Source of the DNA: CAZHOV01 sp964534315
GTDB lineage: Bacteria; Bacteroidota; Bacteroidia; Chitinophagales; Saprospiraceae
Length of the DNA: 32,137 bases
Reading direction: 5' to 3'
NCBI GenBank assembly: GCA_964534315.1
Contig: CAZHOV010000052.1
Coordinates: forward strand, 1-32,137
The notes beneath the pieces are model-generated. The model saw only the letters and a list, made by a program, of their open reading frames with translations, was not told the origin of the DNA and did no database searches. The translations under genes and the position numbers were made by a program. Positions 6,584-17,300 of this stretch are shown in pieces; positions within the stretch are counted from its first letter, which is position 1; each line of letters opens with the position of its first letter.

Positions 6584-8189
6584 ACTTACCTCTAATACAA
6601 GCTTTAATAAACCCAACGAACAAAGGGTGCGGGTTCTCAACCGTACTTTTTAATTCAGGATGAAACTGAACACCGACAAACCAGGGATGTCCTTTTAGCT
6701 CCATAATCTCAACCAGATTATTCTCCGGATTGATTCCGGTAGGGGTCATATCATTCTTTTCAAATAATTCTAGGTATTCATTATTGAATTCATACCGATG
6801 CCGATGTCGCTCTAAGATCACCTCTTGTTTGTAGGATTGATGTACTTTTGTTCCTTTTTTGAGCTCACACTTGAAGCTGCCCAGGCGCATTGTTCCGCCA
6901 ATCGTTCTGATCTGTTTCTGGTCAGGCATAAGATCGATTACCGGATGAGGGGTCTCGGCATCAACTTCCGTAGAGGAGGCACCTTCCAGTTTGAGGACAT
7001 TACGGGCAAATTCAACCAAAGCACACTGAAGGCCAAGGCAAATACCAAAAAATGGTATGCTATGCTCTCTTAAAAATTGAATAGCATTGATTTTTCCCTG
7101 AATTCCCCGTTCTCCAAATCCCGGAGCAACGAGAATACCATCAAGATCAATCAATCTTCTTTTTATTTCCTCCTCACCTGTCTCCAGGTCTTCCGAATGA
7201 ATGGGTACTACATTCACTTTACATTCATTGATCGCTCCTGCGTGCACGAAAGCTTCATAAATGGAGATATACGCATCTTGCAATTCGTTATACTTGCCGA
7301 CCAGGCCAACGGATACTTCGCGTGTTGGATTCTTAAGTTTTCCCAAAAACGTTTTCCAACGCTTCAAATTAGGCTCGCGTCGGGTATCCAACTTTAGCTT
7401 CGTCAATACCCGGATATCTAGCTTCTCCTTAAGCATTAAAAGGGGAACGTCATAAATCGACTCTGCGTCAATGGCTTCAATAACGGAACCTACATCTACG
7501 TTACAAAATAACGCCAATTTACGGCGGATATCCATAGTAATGGGGTGTTCTGATCGACAGACAAGCACATCCGGTTGGATACCGGTAGTCAGCAGCTCTT
7601 TGACCGAATGTTGAGTAGGTTTGGTTTTCAATTCCTTAGCTGCACTTAAATATGGTACTAACGTCAAATGGATGACCATGCAATTGTCAGGGCCCAATTC
7701 CCAGCGTAACTGTCTAAGTGATTCCAGATAGGGAAGTGATTCAATATCTCCTACCGTCCCTCCTAGCTCGGTGATAACAATTTCATAATCGTTCTTATCA
7801 CCTAATAACCGGACCCTTCTTTTGATCTCGTCTGTGACATGAGGGATGACCTGAACTGTCTTTCCTAGATAATCTCCCGCACGCTCTTTATTGATGACGG
7901 TCAGGTAGATTCTGCCAGTGGTAACGTTATTAGCCTGGGAAGTAGGTAAATTTAGGAATCGTTCGTAGTGTCCCAAATCGAGATCGGTCTCTGCTCCATC
8001 GTCGGTGACGTAGCATTCTCCATGCTCATAAGGATTGAGGGTACCGGGGTCGATATTAATGTAGGGATCGAATTTCTGAATGGTTACGGAATAGCCCCTT
8101 GCCTGAAGTAATTTAGCTAGTGAAGCAGATATAATGCCTTTGCCTAAAGAGGAGGTAACGCCGCCCGTAACAAAAATATATTTTGTCAT
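6576..8189 (-). CDS. pyrG: CTP synthase PyrG
   Basis: PyrG makes CTP from UTP, ATP and glutamine. The 537-aa length is normal. The N-terminal synthetase domain begins KYIFVTGGVTSSLGKG (P-loop, about residues 4-18) and has the expected FDPYINIDPGT and GTVGDIES stretches (about 40-50 and 144-151). The C-terminal glutaminase domain contains Cys384 in FFGICLGLQ and His510/Glu512 in VQFHPELKS, a complete catalytic triad. All family motifs are intact. The ATG at 8187-8189 agrees exactly with the universally conserved N-terminus. The gene is the first of a minus-strand cluster with the GT-C protein, methyltransferase and EVE gene. Its 5' leader holds a small stem-loop containing an anti-Shine-Dalgarno-like sequence. 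Confidence 0.98.
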   Translation of the reverse strand: MTKYIFVTGGVTSSLGKGIISASLAKLLQARGYSVTIQKFDPYINIDPGTLNPYEHGECYVTDDGAETDLDLGHYERFLNLPTSQANNVTTGRIYLTVINKERAGDYLGKTVQVIPHVTDEIKRRVRLLGDKNDYEIVITELGGTVGDIESLPYLESLRQLRWELGPDNCMVIHLTLVPYLSAAKELKTKPTQHSVKELLTTGIQPDVLVCRSEHPITMDIRRKLALFCNVDVGSVIEAIDAESIYDVPLLMLKEKLDIRVLTKLKLDTRREPNLKRWKTFLGKLKNPTREVSVGLVGKYNELQDAYISIYEAFVHAGAINECKVNVVPIHSEDLETGEEEIKRRLIDLDGILVAPGFGERGIQGKINAIQFLREHSIPFFGICLGLQCALVEFARNVLKLEGASSTEVDAETPHPVIDLMPDQKQIRTIGGTMRLGSFKCELKKGTKVHQSYKQEVILERHRHRYEFNNEYLELFEKNDMTPTGINPENNLVEIMELKGHPWFVGVQFHPELKSTVENPHPLFVGFIKACIRGKYE

Positions 8190-8201
8190 TATTTATTTTT
8201 T

Positions 8202-8230
8202 GGAGGTGATCTATTGATTTTTAACACCTC
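8202..8230 (-). promoter_or_regulatory. Stem-loop in the pyrG leader with anti-Shine-Dalgarno-like sequence
   Basis: In the pyrG transcript GAGGUG (8230-8225) can pair with CACCUC (8208-8203) across a 16-nt loop, ending 13 nt before the ATG. The 3' side reads GATCACCTCC (8211-8202), identical to the conserved 3' end of bacterial 16S rRNA. On the plus strand this is a perfect GGAGGTGATC ribosome-binding sequence. Whether it acts in translation control is unknown. Confidence 0.3.
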
Positions 8231-8293
8231 TTTTTAAAACAATTTGTTACGGAACGTAAAGATAGAGAAAAAATTAGAAGTTGGGGAAATATG

Positions 8294-8340
8294 AGTCATC
8301 CCATCCTGCTTTTTTACTAAAAAAACGGGATGGGATGACT
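8294..8340 (-). terminator. Long hairpin after the giant surface-protein gene
   Basis: Arms of 23 bp (AGTCATCCCATCC... on the left and its complement on the right) pair with two mismatches around a 1-bp centre. The inner part is a T6/A7 stem. It starts 22 bp after the stop codon of the giant gene and lies upstream of pyrG. It is the likely end point of the 9.3-kb transcript. Confidence 0.6.
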
Positions 8341-8362
8341 TCGAAATCTTTTTTGGCCTAGC

Positions 8363-11300
8363 CTATTCTACCAAAGTAACATCTCCCTTATACAAAATGA
8401 CTTCTCCATCGACAAATTCTATTTCGGCAAAGTAGACAAAGACGCCGGGGTTGAGTTGATCGCCCTTAAATTCGCCATTCCAGCTAAAAGCGGGATCATT
8501 GGGTTGGAAATTATTTGCCTCAAATACTTTTTCTCCCCAACGATTGAATACCTGGAAAGTATTGATCTTTACAACCTGATTTTCGTTGGCAAAAATCATG
8601 AACTCATCATTATCTCCGGGGCTTGAGAAGGGTGTAAATGCATTAGGTATAAAAACATCCCGATCTTTTTGAATTCGCAAGGAAATGCGATCTTCTGCTA
8701 TACAGCCTTTATCGCTTTCCACCGTTATGGTATAGGTCATCGGAAAGTCGGGCAATTCAACCTGAGGGTTCAAGCAATCCGTGCAGGAAAGAAAATCCAT
8801 AGGGGTCCAGGAGATCTCAGCGATCTCTTCTTCCGGAATATTTACCTGGGCCAGAAACGCTGTAGATTCTCCCAACTTAACAGTAACTTCTGCATCCATT
8901 TCTATAGAAATTTCAGGCGGTTGAGGAATAGCAAAGGTTTGTTCGTATTCACACCCTATAACATCCTGAACAATAATATTATAATTGCCAGGATCCAATG
9001 TATTAAATCCTGTCACATTAAAGAACGATTCTCCTCCATTGATAGAATAGACGTAGGGCGGTGATCCTCCCTCCGTACCTTGGATAAATACCCGTCCGCG
9101 ATCACCAAAACAAAGTGGTTCTTCTACCTCTAGGGTTAGGCCTGTCGGAACATCCGTATTTTCTTCTACTATCAAATCCGCAGTATTGGTACATCCATTT
9201 TGATTATTCGTAACCTGTAGCGTGTATACTCCCGGCTCATTGACTAGTGCGCCAATGGCATTCTGACCGCTGATAATACTGCCTGTTGTAGTCGTCCAGT
9301 TGTATGTAAAAATTGGTCCCGATGAAGAACCTTGACCGGAAATATCCACCTCTTCTATAACACAATTTAATTCTTCATTAACCGAAGTGACTACCGTTGG
9401 CAATACTACATCTTCATCTACTTCTATTGAAGCCTCACTTTCACAGCCATTGGTGGTATCCAAAACTGTAAGCGTGTAAGTTGCAGCTTCATCGACGAGG
9501 GGGTTCAACGTACTCTGACCAGTAAGAATATTACCGCCGGGTCCGGTCGACCAGTCGTATTCAAACTCCGTACCAACAGAAGAACCCGTAGCGTCTAGCC
9601 CGATCTCAGTTACCAAACAAGTAAGGATATCCGGATCGTTAATGACAACATTGGGTAAGGTAATATCCTGATTAACTCCTAAATCGACCGTTTGCGTGCA
9701 ACCGTTAACGTTATTGGTCACCGTCAATTCATAAACACCTGGTTCGTCCAAGGTAATGAAAGAGCTTTTGGTCCCGGAAATGATGTTCCCGTTTGCCGTA
9801 CTCCAATCGAATGAAAGGACGGCTGCGGGGGTTGAACTAGAACCATCAAGTACTAAGGAATTGTTATTACAATCCAACTGGTTAATACCTGTAAATTCAA
9901 TTTCCGGATTTGGCAACTCAACATCTTGGTCTATCTCTACTTCATCGGTAGCTTCACATTCATTATCCGTATTAATGATAGTAAGCGTGTAAGTTCCTGG
10001 AGCATCTATTTGTGGTGCCAGACCAGAAGCCCCGGAAATAATATTCCCATTGGAAGTCGTCCAGGTATATTCAAATTCGTTACCCGTAGAAGAACCGGTA
10101 CCATCCAAATTTAATTCAGAAACTATACAATTCAATATATCATCCTCTCCGGCATCAACAACAGGCAGTTCGGTATCTTCGTCAATATTGACGTCCGCAA
10201 GGGATGTACATCCGTTTTGGTTATCAGTAACGACCAATTCGTAATTCCCAGCCTGATCGATGACCGGATTGAGGGTCGTTGCTCCGGAAACGATATTTCC
10301 ATTGCCGGTCGTCCACGTATAAGTAAATTCACTTCCCTGGGAAGAGTTCGTTCCGTCAAGCGTGAGCGAAGGATCTCCACAAGTGATCGTCGCCGGAAGG
10401 CCGGCGTTCGCTTCGGGTGCTTCAATGTCCTGATCGACCTGTATACCGATAGAGTCTAAACAGAAATTTTGTAAATCCAGCACTTCAACTTGGTAGAACC
10501 CGGGCTGATCCAACTCTATCATTGCATTGCTATTGGGTCCGATAATATTCCCATCAAGGGTAGTCCAAGTCAAATTGAAGTTGGCATTGGAAGAGTTTAT
10601 TAAAACGGATAATTCCGTTTGTACGGTATCGCAAGTAAGCAATGCAGGAGAATTGAGTTGAAGCTGTGGAACTTCGATATCTTGGTCGATCATCACCTCT
10701 GATGTGGACGTACAGCCGTTGGTATTATCGGTAACGACCAGATTATAGGTGCCCGGCTCGTCAATTTGTGGGGAGGGCTGGTCGTCACCGCTCAAAATAT
10801 TCCCGTTGTTAGTCGTCCAGGAATATTCGAACTCATTCCCGGAGGAAGAATTCGTACCGTCGAGCGCTATGGAGGTCACGGCACAGTTCAATGTGCTTGT
10901 AGATCCGGCATCGGCGAATGGCGGATCGATATCCTGAGGAACGCCCACACTAGAAGTAATGGAACACCCATTGGATTGATCAATAATCGTCAAAGAATAT
11001 AATCCTGGCTCCTCGATCGTCGGCGTTAGGGTTGTTTCTCCCGAAGCAATAGCTCCTAATACAGCTGTCCATTGAGGGATGAACTCCGGACCAGAGGAAG
11101 AACTGGTGGCATCGATAATAACGCTGGTTACATCACAGGTTAGCATTGATGTAGGTTGAATGATCAAATCTGGTTGTAACGTATCGATATCAACTAAAAC
11201 AGATGAAGATACGCTACAGTTATTGGTTGTATCCAACACATTTAGGGTGTAGGTTCCCGGTGCATCTACTTCAGGAAGAAGTCCGTTAACCCCGGAAACG

Positions 11301-14300
11301 ATATTCCCGTCATTGGTCGTCCAGTTGTAAGTCAAGTTTGGAGAGGCAGTCGAATTGGTACCGTCCAGCACAAGTGAGGTTATGGCGCAAGTGAGGGTGG
11401 TATCGATTCCGGCATCTGTATTTGGCAGGTTGACATCCTCGGTAATAACCACCTGATCTATTGACGTACAGCCATTTATGGTATTGGTCACTATAAGCTC
11501 ATAGGTTCCGGCAGCATCTACTTCAGGCGAAGTGGTGGTAGTACCACTAAGAATGCTTCCATCAGGTGTCATCCATTCGTAATCAATGTTCGCTCCAGCA
11601 GAAGAAGCAGAGCCATCGAGCACTAAACTGGTTTGCGTACAATTGATCTCGGCGGTAGGCCCTGCATCGGCAATAGGAGGAGCAATATCCTGGGTAATTG
11701 TTACGTCGGCTTGTGCAGTACATCCATTGTCTATATTGGTTATCAGTAAATTGTACGTACCAGGGGCATTAATTTCAGGAGTAAGCGTATTCCCGCCATT
11801 CACCAGGTTACCGTCAGTTGTACTCCAGTCAGCGGTAAAAATAGCTCCACTTGAAGAGCTCGTTCCATCGAGGTTGAGCAGGGTATCTACACAGGTAAGT
11901 ACAGCCGTTGGTCCTGCTACAGCAGTTGGAGCAATCACATCCTCAGCTATTTCCACAACAGCCGTGCTTGCACAGGTATTATCTGTATTGATCACCGTCA
12001 ACGTATAAAGGCCGGGCTCGTCAACCGTCGGTGTTAGTGTAGTAGCATCTGCTACGATATTACCGCCATTGGACGCCGTCCATTGATATTGAAAGTCTGC
12101 GCCTTGAGAAGCTGTTGCTCCCAGTTGTAATTGAGTCACCGCACAAGTCAGGGTATCTTCCTGCCCGGCGTCAGCTAGTGGCAGATCAATATCCTGGACA
12201 ACGGTTACCTGATCGGTACTGGTACAACCATTGGTCTGGTCTTCGACAACAAGGTTATATATACCCGGCTGATCAACTTCTGGATTGATCGTATTGGGAC
12301 CATTTACAATATTACCATCATTGGTATCCCAAGAGTAGGTAAAATCTGCACCTGCTGAAGAATTGCCACCATCAAGGTTCACGCTTAGAATGGTACAATT
12401 CAAGCTATCTTCAGGTCCTGCATCGGCAAGTGGGGCAACAATATCTTGATCTACAGTAACAGAGGTATTAGAGGAGCACCCGTTGGAATTATCTTCTACT
12501 AGCAGATTGTAAGTACCTGGTTGGTCGATAACCGGAGTTAAGGTATTTGTTCCTGAAACAATATTTCCATCCATCGTCGACCAGGTATAATCGATCGAAG
12601 CCCCTGTCTCCGAGCCTGTTCCGTCTAGCGTTAAATCGAGGACATCACAGGTGAGTAATCCGTTGACATTAGCAACGGCAGCTGGTAAGTCGACGCTTTG
12701 CGTGATGGTAACGCTCGAAGTGGAAGAACAGAAATTGGCTGTATCTGCTACTTCAAGAGTATAGACGCCGGCGGCGTCGATCTCTGGAGAGAGTGTATTT
12801 GCTCCGGAAAGGATGTTTCCATCGGGAGTAGTCCAGGTATAAACCAGCGTACTTCCGGAAGAAGAACCGGTACCATCAAGCGTCAGGCTAGAAACCGTAC
12901 AGTCTAACTCAGCAGTCACCCCCGCATCGGCTGTAGGTACCGTATTATTCTGGGTAATCGCTACCGAAGAAGTGGAAGAGCAACCATTTTGGGTATTGAA
13001 TACCAACAACTCATACGAGCCCGGCTGATCAACTTCCGGTAATAGGGTGGAATCACCAGAAAGAATATTTCCGTCGGATGTAGACCAACTATAGATAATC
13101 TCCGGAGCAGTATCCGAACCGGTACCGTCTAAGGAAAGGGTTGGAAAAGCACAATTCAATTCTGCTGTCGCACCGGCATCAGCATTGGGGACTTGTTGGT
13201 CAAAGTCGATAGCCACCGTTGCTTCTGAAGTACACCCATTTGCATTATTAGATACCACCACCGTATAATCGCCTCCTGCATCTACTACCGGATTGCTGAT
13301 CGTATCGCTGGAAACAAAATTTCCTCCGGCCGTTGACGTCCATTGGTAGGAAATGTCCGGTCCGGTAGTCATCGTCGGTCCGCCAAGCGTAATTTGAGAG
13401 TCGAAGCAATTGACGGTTTGCACTATTCCTGGATCAGCAGTAGGCAGTGTTTGATCAACTACGACGACCACTTCAGCCGAATCTACACAGGCGTTTGCCG
13501 TATTGGTTACTTCTAGAATATATGTTCCGTCGATATCCACTTCGGGGGTCAAGGTAGTCGCTCCTGAAAGGATATTTCCGTTTGCTGTAGTCCATTGATA
13601 AATAAAATCGGGACCGACCGAAGATCCGCTACCATCGAGAACAGCGGTGGCATTATTACAATCTATTTGCATATCCGGTCCTCCAAGGGCATTTGGGGTG
13701 CTTTGATCAATTGAAATATTGACTACGGCCACATCCTGGCAACCATTCGTACTATCGATAACCGCTATTTCGTAAGTTCCGGGAGCATCGATCACTGGAT
13801 TGAGCGTATTTCCTCCGGATAGGATATTACCGTCGTTGGTCGACCAATTATAAATAATAGTAGGACCTGAGCTCGAATTTGTACCATCCAGGGTAAGTGA
13901 AGGCGTACTACAACTAATTTGATTTGGTTGCCCGGCATCAGCGATCGGATTGGTAATATTCTCATCAATAGTTACGGAGGCTTCAGCGGTACATCCGTTG
14001 TTGGTATTTGTGACAACAAGGGTATATTGTCCCGCATTATCTACTATTGGATTAGAAGTGGTATCTCCGTTTAAGATATTTCCCCCTCCCGAAGCTGTCC
14101 ACTGGTAATCAAATTCAGGGCCGTTACTAGAAGCAGAGCCGTCGAGTGTAAGTTGGGGATCATCACAAGTGATAGTTTGGGGTGTTCCCGCACTAGCCAC
14201 CGGATCGGCAACATCTTCTGAGACAGCTACCTGCGAGGTATCTGCACAGCCGTTGGAAGTATTGGTAATGATAAGCGTATAAGTACCCGGAGCGTCTACA

Positions 14301-17300
14301 TTAGGCGTTGCGGTAGTCGGGCCGCTAACGATGTTGCCATCATTAGTCGACCATTGATAGTCGATATCCGGACCGGAGGAAGAATTCGATCCGTCGAGGT
14401 TAATATCGGTGACCAGGCAATTCAGTTCATTGGCTGTGCCTGCATCTGCTACAGGAGGATTCTGATCGATGGTTATATTAACAGTAGATTGTGCCGTACA
14501 TCCGTTTGTTGTGTTGGTTACCACCAGTTGGTAATCGCCAGAAGCATCCACAGTAGGGGTTAAGGTAGTGGCACCGGAGACTAGATTTCCGTTATTGGTA
14601 GACCATTGGTAGTCAAATTCAGCTCCTGTTGAGGAGTTGGAGCCGTCTAGTTGTAAAGCTGTTTGGATACAATTCAATTCCTGAGAAACACCTGCATCAG
14701 CTATTGGAATAGCCGTATTTTCGGCAATGAAAATAGTATCGGTGGATTCACAAAGGTTGTTATTATTTAAGACAGTGAGGACATAGGTACCCGCTGCGTC
14801 CACTTCCGGATTAAGGGTAGTATTTCCGGATATGATATTACCGCCATTGAAGGCAGTCCAGGAGTAGGAAATACTATCGCCTTCTGCGGATCCAGAGCCG
14901 TCCAGTATGAGAGAGGGATCGGAGCAAGTAATGGTGTCAGGCCCGCTAGTGTTGACCTCAGGTGGAGCAACGGTACTGACTACTTCTACCGTATCAAATG
15001 CATTACAGTTGTTGGCATCGCTTACGGTAACGGTATAGGTGCCCGCTCCAAGTCCCGTAATATTTTGTGTATTATCGCCATTGCTCCAGTTGTAGGTATA
15101 GCCTGGCGTTCCGCCGGTTACCTCCAGCGTTATTTCTCCTCCATTATTGGCGCTACAGTCGACAATGCCGCCGGGGGTACCTTCGATGGAGAATTCAGGA
15201 GGATTGGTTAAGGAGATGGTGTCCAGATCGGAGCAACCAAAAAGGTCGACAATGGTGACCGAGTAGAAGCCGGGGCCTAGGCTATCCGGATTTTGCACAT
15301 CGTCCCCGTTACTCCAGGTGAACTCATAGGGCAGTGAACCATTTTGTACGTTCACATTTAGCACACCGTCGCTTCCATTAAAACAATTGACTGGTTGATC
15401 AATAACGGCCTCTGCTTCCAGTTCGGGGCCTGCTTCAATTTCTGTTGTCAGTTCTTCGGTGCAGCCAAAGGCGTCTGTTGCGGTAACTTCATAGGTACCC
15501 GGCGGTAAGTTTCCGATATCCTGACTATTGGCACCAAAATCCCATTGAAAAGTAATAGGTTCTGTTCCTCCTGTTACCAACAGATTTACAAATCCATTGC
15601 TTGCTTCCGGGCAGGAAGCGTCAATTTCTACGGCAAAGAGGTTCATAATGGAAATATCCACCTGTACAAAGCCGCTGGTAGAACCAGGACAAAGAGCGTT
15701 ACTTACGTTTAGTAATTCATAAACACCTGGTTGGCTCACTGTGAAGGTGTAAGGGTTTTGGGTAACACCGGTTACTGCTGGAAAAGGCGTACCGTTCCAC
15801 ATATATTGAAAATCCCAGGGACCATCGCCGGTAAACGATACTTCGATGGTCACTTCGGGGCTATTGTTACAGATCACTCCGCCTCCGCTTATCGTCGCGG
15901 TAGGCAGTTCAAGAACATCTACGGTAGCATCTGCCGTAACCGTTTGTCCACATTCATCGGTCATCGTTACGGTATAGGTTTGATCTGAATTAGGAGCGAC
16001 AGAGATGGTTGGGCCGGAGCTTCCGTTACTCCATTGGTAGGTGATGTTACCCACGCCACCGTTAAATGTCGGAGCCAGGGTAGCCGACTCTCCCTCGCAG
16101 ATCTGTGCGTCGCTCATGTCGGCCGTGAACTCGGGTAAATCTTCGATGTACAGGGTGTCGGATGCCGTGCTACAATTACAAGAATTCTCCACTTCGATGA
16201 TGATCGTTTCCTGACCTTCAATGATAAAATCTTCGAAAGCATCGATCGGGATGGTTACGGATTGTTGATTGGCGGGGATAGTGATCACTGTAGGGAGCGG
16301 GTTATAATCGACGCCGGGAGTAGCGGTACTATTGGGATTGATGATATAGTCAATCGTTACAGGAAGAGATATATCGCTGTTATTTTCCCGCTGAAAGGTG
16401 ATAAATCCCTCTTGACAATCCTCATAAATAGTACCGTCATTGGATGTGGGGGAAGTGATCTCAACACCAGCTTCACCACCAGCATTGAAACTATTGGCTT
16501 CCAGAAATACTGCCGAGTCATAAGCGGCATCCCCCACGTCTGCAATCACCAGACGGATGGTATAGGTTTCGCAGGGAATAACATTAGCTACCGCTGTAAA
16601 AACAGCGGTAAACCCGTCATACTCAAGGTCATTGGGTGCTACTGCGGGTATTCCGCAACTTCCCGCATCGTTACTTTGAAAAAACTGGGTATTCGTTCCT
16701 TGGTTGACGTTATCAATAGCTACAAAAGTACCTAATGTTCCCGGTACCAGGGCAATATTTTCTGCACCATTAGAAAAGGGGCCGTTGATGCCGGGGCCAC
16801 TGATAAAAAATCCAAATACATCATTAAATCCGGCATTTACAAATTCACAGTATTCCTCTGAAGCAAAAACATAGTTAAATTCAATTTGGTCTACGGTAGG
16901 GGTAAAGTCAAATTGTATTCCTGCAATATCATTAAGGGTGGAAGTGGCTAACTGAGTTAAATCGGGATCAACACCGAATCCAGTACCTCCTCCGGTAGTT
17001 CCTCCTTGCACGTTTGGCCCGGTAGCACTGGTTACATTTCCTGTAGAGATGATCACGCCATCTTCAATGGAAATAGAAGAAGTTCCTTCACTAAAAGACC
17101 CCAACTGACTATTCAGCCCAAGTTGAATAACGTTGGCAATTTCGAAGCAATCTCCCCCGATAAATACATCGTCAACCAACTGCTGGGCGGTAGGAGACGG
17201 ATCTACTGAAATATTAGGGAGAAATTCGGGCCCCGAAAGCGTCTTTAGAGGGACGGCATATTTGCGTTGGGCAGAAAAATAAATGGAATGCTTAGAATTC

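Noticed and set aside
8214..8237. Seven-codon plus-strand frame with a perfect Shine-Dalgarno as a real leader peptide gene
   Set aside because: It is antisense to pyrG, has a TTG start, ends 57 bp before a hairpin of another gene and has no downstream plus-strand gene. It is reported only as an oddity of the pyrG leader.
11586..12008. 140-codon plus-strand open frame antisense to the giant gene, and about a dozen others like it
   Set aside because: These are shadows of a highly repetitive coding strand with biased codon use. They show no domain and no ribosome-binding site, and similar frames recur in each repeat.
9146..14970. CRISPR-like periodicity in the giant gene
   Set aside because: The period is about 252 bp, the repeats are divergent at the DNA level and lie in one intact reading frame. 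There are no spacers or cas genes.
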